Positions 1-6,802 are shown, numbered from the stretch's first letter. The stretch: 9,388 nt of DNA from Bacillota bacterium (GCA_023441625.1 JAEZOA010000089.1:1-9388), one strand, 5' to 3'. Notes: generated by a model from the letters alone, not told the origin. Numbers and translations: made by a program.

Positions 1-16
1 GTTCAATAGCATGAAA

Positions 17-100
17 TTAAGTTATCAAGGAACCAAAATATTTTTCCAGTTAGTTTGTTAAATTAATGTGAGGTTTATAACTGGAAATTAAGTAACTTAA
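17..100. repeat. Nested inverted repeats next to a gene remnant
   Basis: Two nested perfect inverted repeats are visible. The outer arms are TTAAGTTA (17-24) and TAACTTAA (93-100); the inner arms are TTTCCAGTTA (43-52) and TAACTGGAAA (78-87). Together they could fold into a long imperfect hairpin. They lie beside, and partly inside, the degraded pncB remnant. They could be the end of a small mobile element or chance structure in AT-rich DNA; no target-site duplication is identifiable. Confidence 0.3.
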
Positions 101-303
101 ACCTTACAAAACTTATTATACGAGGAGCTTGTGTGTATGAAAGTCCTGAATTAATAGAAATCCAGAGGTATTGCAAAGAGCAGATTGATACCTTGTGGGA
201 TGAGGTAAAAAGGTTTGAAAATCCGCATAAATACTATGTTGATATGTCAAAGTCCTTGTGGGAGATGAAAGAGAGCTTGTTGCAGAAGTATGTTAATACC
301 TAA
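67..303 (+). pseudogene. pncB: C-terminal remnant of nicotinate phosphoribosyltransferase
   Basis: The frame open from 67 to the TAA at 301-303 encodes, from about 124 on, a stretch that I recognise as the extreme C-terminus of Firmicutes nicotinate phosphoribosyltransferase: CVYESPELIEIQRYCKEQ, then TLWDEVKRFENPHKYYVD and a final LWEMKESLLQKY. The intact enzyme is about 480-490 residues and makes nicotinate mononucleotide in NAD salvage. Here the frame is closed by a stop at 64-66, so only this tail survives. Codons 76-120 (YNWKLSNLNLTKLII) weakly resemble the preceding family segment with residues missing, suggesting decay by deletion. A GTG at 133 with GAGG about six bases upstream could still start a 56-residue peptide. 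The catalytic domain is absent, so no enzyme activity is expected. The rest of the gene may lie just outside the window or be lost. Confidence 0.72.
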
Positions 304-374
304 ATTGCTAATAAAGGCTTATAATATTGGTTTATTTAGTAAAAAGGCATATTAAATAGAAAATTATGCAGGAA

Positions 375-404
375 TTCGTATTTTTATATCGAATTATTTA
401 TAAT
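375..404 (+). promoter_or_regulatory. Possible promoter of the htpX unit
   Basis: A perfect -10 box TATAAT lies at 399-404, about 25 bases upstream of the htpX Shine-Dalgarno. The best -35 is poor (TTCGTA at 375-380, 18-base spacer, three matches to TTGACA). A 6-bp inverted repeat (AATTCG 373-378, CGAATT 390-395) straddles the spacer. In DNA this AT-rich, a lone TATAAT is weak evidence. Confidence 0.3.
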
Positions 405-427
405 GTTGAATAGTAGATCTTTATTTT

Positions 428-447
428 AGGGAGGATTTGATATTATT
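428..447 (+). promoter_or_regulatory. Strong ribosome binding site with no ATG/GTG in the htpX frame
   Basis: AGGGAGGA (428-435) is the only good Shine-Dalgarno upstream of htpX, 58 bases before the first in-frame ATG at 493. At normal spacing (7 and 10 bases) the htpX frame offers only the ATT codons 442-444 and 445-447. A TTG at 437 is in another frame and reads 19 codons to a TGA (494-496) that overlaps the ATG at 493 as ATGA. So the site serves either a non-canonical ATT start or a short coupled leader ORF. Confidence 0.6.
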
Positions 448-492
448 ACAAATAACAAGGTTTGGCAAAATAGAATTCGGCTCTACATATGT

Positions 493-1332
493 ATGACCAT
501 TCTAATGCTGATTCTCGGAGGATTCGGTATAGTATTATCTGAACTCTTTGGGTGGGGGATTACTGGAACTAGTATATTTCTTATTATAGGGATGATAGTT
601 AATTTAGTAGCTTACTTCTTTTCTGACACCTTAATTTTAAAAAGTTCTGGTACAGTAATGCTCACTAAAGAGCAAGTTCCAGAGCTTTATTTGATAGTGG
701 AAGAATTGATACAAGATAATAAGATGCCAATGCCCAAGCTATACTTGATTAATGATTCATCAATGAATGCCTTTGCTACTGGGAGAAGTCCTAAACATTC
801 TGCTATAGCAGTGACTAGAGGATTGCTTGAGAAACTTACACTAGATGAAGTGAAAGGAGTAGTAGCTCACGAAATTGCACATATTCGGAATTGGGACACT
901 CTTTTAATGACTTCTATATCAATTATTGCGGGGTTTATCAGTATTCTGGCTGAAAGTTTTTGGCGAAGCCGTGTTGTAAGTAAAGCACAGGAAAAAGATA
1001 GTTCGGGGGTTTTAGCGACTATAAGCTTAATATTAGCAATTTTTGCCCCACTAACTGCATTTTTTATCCAAATGGCAGTATCTAGGCGGCGAGAGTTTTT
1101 TGCTGATGAAGCAGGTGCTGAGATATCTAAAAATCCAGTGTTTTTAGCAAATGCATTACAAAAAATAAGCAGAGATCGCCGTCCTTTACCAGCGATGAAT
1201 GCAGCCACAGCGCATCTTTATTTTTCAAATCCACTCAAATCAGAAGGATTTATAGATAAGCTGTTTTCTACTCATCCACCAATCGAAGAAAGAATAGGTC
1301 GGCTACAAGAATTAGCGCAAGTAAAAAATTAG
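493..1332 (+). CDS. htpX: Membrane zinc metalloprotease HtpX (M48B family)
   Basis: Peptidase family M48 protease of the cytoplasmic membrane; in well-studied bacteria HtpX degrades misfolded membrane proteins and works beside FtsH. The zinc motif HEIAH (H126, E127, H130, numbered from 493) is preceded by KGVVA and followed by IRNWDTLL; the third zinc ligand is E201 in SRRREFFADE, and the C-terminal STHPPIEERIGRL is typical. Hydrophobic segments lie at about 1-20, 26-46, 138-156 and 174-194, the usual two N-terminal and two central segments. From ATG 493 the protein has 279 residues, but no Shine-Dalgarno precedes that codon and the first membrane segment begins at once. The same frame stays open back to 430; reading from ATT 442 adds 17 residues (ITNNKVWQNRIRLYIC), giving 296, closer to the family's length and with the basic tail expected before segment 1. 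I keep 493 as the first canonical start but think 442 may be real. It forms an operon with the next gene, 25 bases on. Confidence 0.95.
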   Translation: MTILMLILGGFGIVLSELFGWGITGTSIFLIIGMIVNLVAYFFSDTLILKSSGTVMLTKEQVPELYLIVEELIQDNKMPMPKLYLINDSSMNAFATGRSPKHSAIAVTRGLLEKLTLDEVKGVVAHEIAHIRNWDTLLMTSISIIAGFISILAESFWRSRVVSKAQEKDSSGVLATISLILAIFAPLTAFFIQMAVSRRREFFADEAGAEISKNPVFLANALQKISRDRRPLPAMNAATAHLYFSNPLKSEGFIDKLFSTHPPIEERIGRLQELAQVKN

Positions 1333-1357
1333 ACAATGGATAAGAAAGGAATAAAAT

Positions 1358-1960
1358 ATGGAAGAAAAAATTGAAATTGGGGTTAAAGCTCAAGAAGATG
1401 TTGTATGTGCAAGTTGTAAGAAGACCTTGCAAAGTACTGAGGCTCATAGCTTTAGAGATAAAGAAAATAATGATGTATATATGTGCGAGAATTGTAAGGC
1501 AATCATTGATGAGGAATTTCGTAAAGAAAGCGAAAACCCAAATTACATAGGTGCTATAGTACTCGGTATTTTAGCTGGACTCATTTCTGGAGCTGCTTGG
1601 TACTTCATTGAGATCGCTACTCAAAGGATTATCGGTTTAGTTGCTATAGGAGTAGGTTATGTTATTGGGTGGGCAGTGGTTCGTGGATCAGGGAGAAAAC
1701 GTGGAACAGGGTTACAATTAATAAGTGCAGTTATTACATTGATTTCGATATTTGGTGCTTCATATTTTTCAGCATTATATTTTATTAATGATTATATAGC
1801 AGACGAATTAGCTTTACTAGGTCAAACTAGTGCTGATTTTATGTGGGTGTCGCCACTCGACCCAGAATTATTAAAAATGATAATTTCACCTGTTGGAATT
1901 TTGATTTGGGCAATTGGTATCTATATTGCTTTCAGAGCACCAAAGAAAAGAGCATTATAA
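1358..1960 (+). CDS. Zinc-ribbon membrane protein linked to htpX
   Basis: I do not recognise a named family. The 200-residue product begins with a cytosolic segment carrying two CxxC pairs (C17/C20 and C43/C46, spaced like a treble-clef or zinc ribbon), then a charged linker and four predicted membrane segments at about 62-82, 88-106, 118-141 and 174-194, ending in a basic RAPKKRAL tail. AAAGGA sits about seven bases before the ATG. The gene lies 25 bases after htpX and both are followed by the terminator at 2018-2047, so they probably share a transcript. Zinc-ribbon heads on small membrane proteins are often sensors or assembly partners; a role as partner or substrate of HtpX is inference from position only. 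Confidence 0.85.
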   Translation: MEEKIEIGVKAQEDVVCASCKKTLQSTEAHSFRDKENNDVYMCENCKAIIDEEFRKESENPNYIGAIVLGILAGLISGAAWYFIEIATQRIIGLVAIGVGYVIGWAVVRGSGRKRGTGLQLISAVITLISIFGASYFSALYFINDYIADELALLGQTSADFMWVSPLDPELLKMIISPVGILIWAIGIYIAFRAPKKRAL

Positions 1961-2017
1961 ATTATTTTAAAAATGATTTATTATTCAATGAACTTATAAA
2001 GCAAGTGACTTTAAAAG

Positions 2018-2047
2018 AAAAACCGGTAGGCGAAATGCCGGTTTTTT
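2018..2047 (+). terminator. Rho-independent terminator of the htpX unit
   Basis: AAAAACCGG (2018-2026) pairs with CCGGTTTTT (2038-2046) around an 11-base loop, and the right arm runs into a T-rich tract (TTTTTTGTTTT). It lies 57 bases after the stop of the zinc-ribbon gene and before the methyltransferase gene, so it separates the two transcripts. A competing inner pair GGC/GCC is possible but weaker. Confidence 0.85.
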
Positions 2048-2115
2048 GTTTTACTAATTAATGGCTTATGATAGAATTATTATTAATTTATTAAGCTATT
2101 GTCGGGGGTATTAAG

Positions 2116-4245
2116 GTGATTGAAATGTATAATGCTTACAACTCTGTTGGAACTCAGATGGATATGAAAAAACTAAATTCGTTGAAGGCTATTGAAAAGC
2201 TTAAGTCCGGTGATATGGAGGTTCTGAAAAGAGAAAAATGGCTTCTGTTTCTGTCATTAACCTCAGAGCGAAATATAAATCTTGAACGCATTAATTCTCT
2301 TGAAGAAATGAAGAAAAATTATGTACTTGGCTATGTAGAAAAAACTCTAATAGCCCTTTCAGACTTTCAACTTAGCAAATATCAAACATACATAGTTGAA
2401 GAAACGCTAAAGTGGTCTGAAGTTGCAAAGGCTGGTTTATTGCATCAAAGGAGACAATGGATTGAAAAGGGTTTCAATCTCTTTGTACACAATATAGGTT
2501 CTGCGCAGATATATCTTGAGCAATCAGAGGAGCTTGATCCTGACATAAAGAATATAATTTATTACCTAATAGCTACACATGGCTTAATTGGACAATATAT
2601 AAGAGGAGAGGTTAATCTTGCTGATAGCAAACCACTCTATCAACTTATTAATGAAAATAAAATGTCCGCTGATGAGCTTAAAGAAGTGCTAAGAGTGCTG
2701 AATCACTGTATTGTAGATGCAGTAGATGAGAGTATTTGGAAAAATGTAAGTAAACAGGTTGATGAGGTAATTGAACTAATAGTAAACGGACGATTTGATG
2801 ATCGATATACAATTAAACAAAGAATAAAGAGCTTAAGAGCAGTATCAATTAGAAATGGTGAAGATTTTGATGCTGAGTATGATAGGCTAATTGCAGGTGG
2901 AGAAGTTGAAAATAAAATCGCAGAGCTGCTTGACTTTGCCCAGCTATGGTATGTGGAAGCGGCAATGTATGATTTTTCCTTTGAGGAATTTGTAAAAGTC
3001 TTTTTGATTATTAGTCAAACAGTAGATTTAGATAAATTGAAGCACCTTAGTTTTGAAAAACTAATGAAAAACCTTTATTATCAGCACGAAGGAAAAAAGA
3101 GAATTAATATCTATAAAAAGCGGATCATCGAAAAATATCTTTTAGATATTACAATTGAAGATATATTTAAGGGCGATTTTAAGGATAACTTACATGTTGT
3201 TCATGAGGTATCATTTCATGAACATTTAAAGGATACAGTGTTTTTTACATTTAAGTTCTCAGCAGCAGGCAGTAAGCTGATCGAATTTTGTATTGAAGCT
3301 GAGAAATCAGATGTTCTTTATGAAAATGCTATTGTTCTCCTGTTTGATTTGTTTGGACTTAGAAAGGATAAGTATGACCGCTTTTATGAGGAAGAATCCT
3401 ATCTACAGACCATGAACCAGACAATAGATTACAAGAGAGTTATTCTTGATTATATTACTGGAAATAGCGTTATTGATATAGGTCCTGGAGGTGGGGCATT
3501 AATGGATCTAATTGAAGAAAGGTTTCCAGAAAAGAAGATTGCTGGTGTGGATATAGCACAGAATGTGCTCGACAGCTTGAAGAAGAAAAAGCAGCTTGAA
3601 AACAGAAAATGGGATGTTATTTATGGAGATGCCCTTAATTTAGGACAATATATTGAAAAAGGAACGGTGGATACTGTTATTTTCTGTTCTATTTTACATG
3701 AACTATTCTCTTATATTGAATATAACGGGAAGCAATTTAATCACGAAACGTTAGCTGCTGCCTTTAAAAGTACGTTTGAAATTTTACCTTTAGGCGGAAG
3801 AATTATTATTCGCGATGGAATTATGACTGAGCCAGTAAATCAAAAGAGAATTATAAAGTTTTTATCAGAGGAAGGTATGGAGTTCTTGAAAAGATATGTT
3901 AAAGATTTTAAAGGCAGAGAGATTAAGTTCACTTTAGTTGGACATAATGAGGTTTGTATGCCGATAAATGATGCAATGGAATTTCTCTATACGTATACTT
4001 GGGGAGAAAAGTCGTATATTCACGAAATTAATGAGCAGTTTGGATATTTTACTCCGAGCGGATTTGAGGGGTTTATATCGGAGGTGCTTGGTGAAAGTGC
4101 TAAAATAGTTGATTCTAAGCACTTTCTTCAGGAGGGTTATACAATAGCATTGTCACAAAAAATTGAATTTTTCAATGAGGAGAGAATTCCTGTAAGGTTA
4201 CCAGATAGTACATGCCTTGTTGTAATTGAAAAAATATGTAATTAG
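2116..4245 (+). CDS. Large protein with C-terminal SAM-dependent methyltransferase domain
   Basis: The product has 709 residues. Residues 1 to about 435 are helix-rich, soluble and contain no motif I recognise; a notable stretch is KGFNLFVHNIGSAQIYLEQ. Residues ~440-620 form a class I (Rossmann-fold) methyltransferase: motif I VIDIGPGGG (452-460), the acidic residue binding the SAM ribose in GVDIA (D479), the adenine-contact motif GDAL (D505), VDTVIFCSILHEL (H528/E529) at the motif IV position, then ILPLGGRIIIRDGI. There is no signal peptide or membrane segment, so it should be cytosolic. The substrate is unknown; the domain lacks the NPPY/DPPY motif of N6-adenine or N4-cytosine DNA methylases, which argues for a small molecule, protein or other nucleic acid target. 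GTG 2116 has GGGGG seven bases upstream; ATG 2125 has AAGG at similar distance and is an equally good start. It stands alone, between the terminator at 2018-2047 and the PilZ promoter. Confidence 0.88.
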   Translation: MIEMYNAYNSVGTQMDMKKLNSLKAIEKLKSGDMEVLKREKWLLFLSLTSERNINLERINSLEEMKKNYVLGYVEKTLIALSDFQLSKYQTYIVEETLKWSEVAKAGLLHQRRQWIEKGFNLFVHNIGSAQIYLEQSEELDPDIKNIIYYLIATHGLIGQYIRGEVNLADSKPLYQLINENKMSADELKEVLRVLNHCIVDAVDESIWKNVSKQVDEVIELIVNGRFDDRYTIKQRIKSLRAVSIRNGEDFDAEYDRLIAGGEVENKIAELLDFAQLWYVEAAMYDFSFEEFVKVFLIISQTVDLDKLKHLSFEKLMKNLYYQHEGKKRINIYKKRIIEKYLLDITIEDIFKGDFKDNLHVVHEVSFHEHLKDTVFFTFKFSAAGSKLIEFCIEAEKSDVLYENAIVLLFDLFGLRKDKYDRFYEEESYLQTMNQTIDYKRVILDYITGNSVIDIGPGGGALMDLIEERFPEKKIAGVDIAQNVLDSLKKKKQLENRKWDVIYGDALNLGQYIEKGTVDTVIFCSILHELFSYIEYNGKQFNHETLAAAFKSTFEILPLGGRIIIRDGIMTEPVNQKRIIKFLSEEGMEFLKRYVKDFKGREIKFTLVGHNEVCMPINDAMEFLYTYTWGEKSYIHEINEQFGYFTPSGFEGFISEVLGESAKIVDSKHFLQEGYTIALSQKIEFFNEERIPVRLPDSTCLVVIEKICN

Positions 4246-4321
4246 AACATCAGAAAGGTATAATATTTTTTATTTGATTATGGTTAATTTTTTAATTTAC
4301 ATAAATAATATAAATACAATC

Positions 4322-4350
4322 TTGGAATATATTCCAAAACGTTATATAAT
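4322..4350 (+). promoter_or_regulatory. Promoter with overlapping 16-bp palindromic operator
   Basis: TTGGAA (4322-4327) and TATAAT (4345-4350) form a -35/-10 pair with an ideal 17-base spacer. The -35 is the left end of a perfect 16-bp palindrome, TTGGAATATATTCCAA (4322-4337), that covers the -35 and half of the spacer. A dimeric regulator binding here would block RNA polymerase. The expected start near 4357 gives a leader of about 60 bases before the first PilZ gene, containing a small TTATGA/TCATAA hairpin (4376-4395). Confidence 0.65.
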
Positions 4351-4416
4351 TTTAGTATGAATAATTAAATTAGTTTTATGATGTTTGTTTCATAATATTC
4401 TTTTTGGAGGTCAAAA

Positions 4417-5058
4417 ATGCAAAAAGTGAGTTTAGTGTTAAGACATTATAATAAACTAAAACCAATAAGTTGTACCGTGGTTAGTGGGAATACGGACAAA
4501 CTATTTACTATAGAACTAAATGATAATGAGGGCAAAGGCCTGGACATGCTAAAAGGGGATCCAATATTAATAGGGGGCTTAAATAAGGATGATACTGTTT
4601 ATGTCTCTGGAGGAAGTGTAGTTGGTGTTACACAGCAGGAAGATAAGTACATTATATGTTCTGATGAAATAGTATATATGCCAAAAGAGATAGATAAACG
4701 GCAGAATGAAAGATATCCAACATCATTACTTGGTGAGATAAAGTTGGTAAATTCAAATAAAAGAGAAAGATTATACTTAAAAAATTTTAGTTACTCAGGG
4801 ATGGGCGTTTATTCAGATGGAGAGTTTGAAGTAAATGATAGTGTAGAAATTAGCATATATTTAAGTAATGCTGTGCTTATATACGATGGAATTGTCATAA
4901 GAAGAGCAATGAGCTATGGAAGGAATGAGTACGGACTTAGAATTATACATAGAGATAAAAATGCTTTGTATAATATGCAAACTCAATTATCTAGTATAAT
5001 GCAAAGTGAAAAGGAGTTGATTTATAAGCATTTATTAAATTCTAATTTCAAAATATAA
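4417..5058 (+). CDS. PilZ domain protein, YcgR-like (copy 1)
   Basis: Predicted cytosolic cyclic-di-GMP receptor of 213 residues. Residues ~1-90 form a YcgR-N-like beta domain (LRHYNKLKPISCTVVSG and KGDPILIGG stretches). The PilZ domain follows, with both c-di-GMP-binding elements intact: RxxxR at R95-R99 (RQNER) and N/DxSxxG at N123-G128 (NFSYSG), then beta strands ending in YGRNEYGLRIIH. A conserved helical tail (about 180-213) follows. GGAGG lies six bases before the ATG. It is the first gene after the palindrome-bearing promoter and is 57% identical (121 of 213 positions, ungapped hand count) to the next gene, so the two arose by tandem duplication. Such proteins commonly adjust motility, matrix production or surface behaviour in response to c-di-GMP; no flagellar or polysaccharide gene is in the window to tell which. 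Confidence 0.92.
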   Translation: MQKVSLVLRHYNKLKPISCTVVSGNTDKLFTIELNDNEGKGLDMLKGDPILIGGLNKDDTVYVSGGSVVGVTQQEDKYIICSDEIVYMPKEIDKRQNERYPTSLLGEIKLVNSNKRERLYLKNFSYSGMGVYSDGEFEVNDSVEISIYLSNAVLIYDGIVIRRAMSYGRNEYGLRIIHRDKNALYNMQTQLSSIMQSEKELIYKHLLNSNFKI

Positions 5059-5123
5059 TTGTTCACTTTTATTTTAATAATGTTAGTCAATAGAACTTAT
5101 ATACATTAATATCTGGAGGATCA

Positions 5124-5768
5124 ATGGAAAAAGAAAACATAGTGCTAAGGCATTATAATAAATTTAAACCAATAAATTGTAAAGTCTTAAGTGGAGATGT
5201 TAATAAATTATTTACTGTACAATTTACTGATAATGAGAATAAAGAAGCTGAAATAGTTAAAGGAGATCCTGTTTTAATTGGAATATTAGAAAATGAAGAT
5301 ACTATTCTGGTTAATGGAGGAAGCGTGGTTAGTGCTACACCTAAGGAAGATAGGTACATAATATGTTCAAATAATGTGGGTCAGATTTCTAAAGAAATTG
5401 ATAAAAGAGAATTCGATAGATATCCTGTTTCCATACTAGGGGACATAAAGCTAATAGAAACAAATAAAAGAGTATCTGCATGTATAAAGAATATTAGTTA
5501 CTCAGGTATTGGGATTTATTCTAGTGCTGAATTTGAATTAAGCGATACTGTAGGAATTACTATTTATTTAAGTAATAATGTGACAGGATTTGATGGAACA
5601 ATTGTAAGGAAATCAAAAAGCTATGGTAGAAATGAGTATGGAATACAAATTATCCATAGAGATAAAAATGCAATGCATGCTACACAAAGTCAAATATCAA
5701 CTTTAATACAAAATGAAAGAGAGTTAATGCATAGACATTTAATTAATTCTAATTTCAAAATCCTATAA
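5124..5768 (+). CDS. PilZ domain protein, YcgR-like (copy 2)
   Basis: Tandem paralogue of the preceding gene, 214 residues, aligning end to end without gaps and with one extra C-terminal residue. It keeps RxxxR at R95-R99 (REFDR) and NxSxxG at N123-G128 (NISYSG), so it should also bind c-di-GMP. Divergence is greatest between residues 41 and 90 (N-terminal domain and linker) and near 111-120; the PilZ core and the end LINSNFKIL are the most conserved. CTGGAGGATCA before the ATG resembles copy 1's TTGGAGGTCAAAA, so the duplication probably included the translation start region. The gap to copy 1 is 65 bases with no convincing terminator, so the two are probably cotranscribed. Two retained copies with intact ligand motifs suggest different partners or affinities (inference). 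Confidence 0.92.
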   Translation: MEKENIVLRHYNKFKPINCKVLSGDVNKLFTVQFTDNENKEAEIVKGDPVLIGILENEDTILVNGGSVVSATPKEDRYIICSNNVGQISKEIDKREFDRYPVSILGDIKLIETNKRVSACIKNISYSGIGIYSSAEFELSDTVGITIYLSNNVTGFDGTIVRKSKSYGRNEYGIQIIHRDKNAMHATQSQISTLIQNERELMHRHLINSNFKIL

Positions 5769-5806
5769 AATGTAAAAGACTAGAGCATAAGAGGGCGAAA
5801 AAAATT

Positions 5807-6142
5807 ATGAATGTTCAGATTTATGGGGCAAAAGGCTTTGAAACACAAAAAGCTGAGAGGTATTTTAAAGAGAGAAAAATAAATTTCCAATATATTGACT
5901 TATACAAGTATGGACTCAGTAAGGGAGAGTTTGATAGCGTAAAGGCCGCTGTGGGAATAAGAGACTTGATAAATGCAGATAGCAAGGAGTATGAAAGACT
6001 AAATATGAAGAATTTAGGTATTGGCAAGGTGGCCGAGGAGGTACTGTTCAAAAATCCCAAGTTGTATAATTCACCAATTGTCCGTAATGGACGAAAAGCC
6101 ACAGTTGGATTTAAACCAGAAATTTGGGCACAGTGGGAGTAA
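5807..6142 (+). CDS. ArsC/Spx-family thioredoxin-fold protein lacking the catalytic cysteine
   Basis: The 111-residue product has the ArsC/Spx/YffB fold: N-terminal strand and loop IYGAKGFETQKAERYF, KINFQYIDLYK, and the signature SPIVRNGRKATVGF (cis-Pro P90, R93) followed by KPEIW. Family members carry a cysteine in the loop after the first strand (CxxS/CxxC or a single Cys). Here the loop reads G7-A8-K9-G10-F11 and seems one residue shorter, and the whole protein has no cysteine. It therefore cannot work as a thiol arsenate reductase. It could be a redox-independent Spx-like adaptor, which binds RNA polymerase alpha subunits in Bacillus, or a relic; the second half of the protein is intact, which argues against simple decay. 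AAGAGGG lies about 11 bases before the ATG. It starts 38 bases after PilZ copy 2 and may be cotranscribed with it. It converges with the next gene with only four bases between stops. Confidence 0.85.
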   Translation: MNVQIYGAKGFETQKAERYFKERKINFQYIDLYKYGLSKGEFDSVKAAVGIRDLINADSKEYERLNMKNLGIGKVAEEVLFKNPKLYNSPIVRNGRKATVGFKPEIWAQWE

Positions 6143-6146
6143 GTTC

Positions 6147-6794
6147 CTAACGACTAATATAATAAACAACTTTTGAAGTCACATTTCTTAGATTTTCTAT
6201 TTTTTCTATTAATAATTGAGATACCCAGGATATATTATTTATACCCATCAAGCTTGTATAAATAGATATCATTAAATCAAATGTCATACATAAGCATAGG
6301 GAAGAACATATTATTATCTTAGTTTTTATTGGTATTGAGACAATGATTTTACTAATGATGGGATGGACAAGGTATACCACTAACAGTGCTAGGAACCCCC
6401 AAATAATTGAGTTTCTGACACATATGTAGCCCATAAAATCAGCAAAATTATCACTATAATCCCATAGCTTTTGATTCAGTAATTTTTCTAATAATACCCC
6501 TACTACTAGCTCTAATATTGATATTAAAATTGAAGAATATAAAAACAGTAATTTTGGTTGAAATTTAAAACAACAAAGAAAATAAACTACTATAATTGTA
6601 CCTATTCCATATACTCCGCATAGAGGACCCATAAGGAAGCCTCTATTTACTAAATGACCATGATATATAGACATATAGATAGTCTCAATTACCCACCCAC
6701 AAAATGAATATATAAAAAAGCAAAGGATAATATTTAAAAGCTTATTGAAATAAGTGGCTGTACTCAATTTTTCATTCCTCAATGATATTTCCAT
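6147..6794 (-). CDS. CmpB-type putative ABC transporter membrane protein
   Basis: Matches the family called putative ABC-transporter type IV / CmpB (Pfam PF06541, from memory): FCGWVIETIY (31-40), NRGFLMGPLCGVYGIG (50-65), LWDYSDNFADFMGYIC (110-125) and RNSIIWGFLALL (127-138). Five or six hydrophobic segments are predicted, at about 20-40, 55-76, 80-103, 126-145, 158-178. The family's biochemical role is not established and no ATPase gene is adjacent. ATG 6794 gives 215 residues but has no Shine-Dalgarno and is only two bases after a TATAAT; a TTG at 6767-6765 (leucine 10), preceded by GAGG at 6781-6778, is the better supported start and gives 206 residues. It is divergent from the YgjP-like gene across 281 bases and convergent with the ArsC-like gene; no terminator hairpin is visible in the four-base gap. 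Confidence 0.85.
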   Translation of the reverse strand: MEISLRNEKLSTATYFNKLLNIILCFFIYSFCGWVIETIYMSIYHGHLVNRGFLMGPLCGVYGIGTIIVVYFLCCFKFQPKLLFLYSSILISILELVVGVLLEKLLNQKLWDYSDNFADFMGYICVRNSIIWGFLALLVVYLVHPIISKIIVSIPIKTKIIICSSLCLCMTFDLMISIYTSLMGINNISWVSQLLIEKIENLRNVTSKVVYYISR

Positions 6795-6796
6795 AA

Positions 6797-6802
6797 ATTA
6801 TA
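6797..6802 (-). promoter_or_regulatory. -10 box for the CmpB-like gene
   Basis: On the minus strand TATAAT lies at 6802-6797, two bases before the ATG at 6794. A transcript from it would start near 6790, after that ATG, but would keep the GAGG at 6781-6778 and the TTG at 6767. The -35 region is AT-rich with no TTGACA match, so confidence is low. Confidence 0.3.

Noticed and set aside
320..325. TATAAT just after the pncB remnant
   Set aside because: No -35 match upstream, and over 100 bases from the ribosome binding site; the box at 399-404 is better placed.
867..1208. 113-codon minus-strand frame inside htpX
   Set aside because: Antisense shadow of the protease gene; no ribosome binding site or family features.
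1843..2061. 72-codon plus-strand frame overlapping the end of the zinc-ribbon gene
   Set aside because: Runs through the intrinsic terminator at 2018-2047 and has no Shine-Dalgarno; a chance frame.
2116..4245. Restriction-modification methylase
   Set aside because: No NPPY/DPPY catalytic motif or target recognition domain is visible and no restriction gene is adjacent.
4259..4264. TATAAT after the methyltransferase gene
   Set aside because: No -35 at suitable spacing; the promoter at 4322-4350 is much better.
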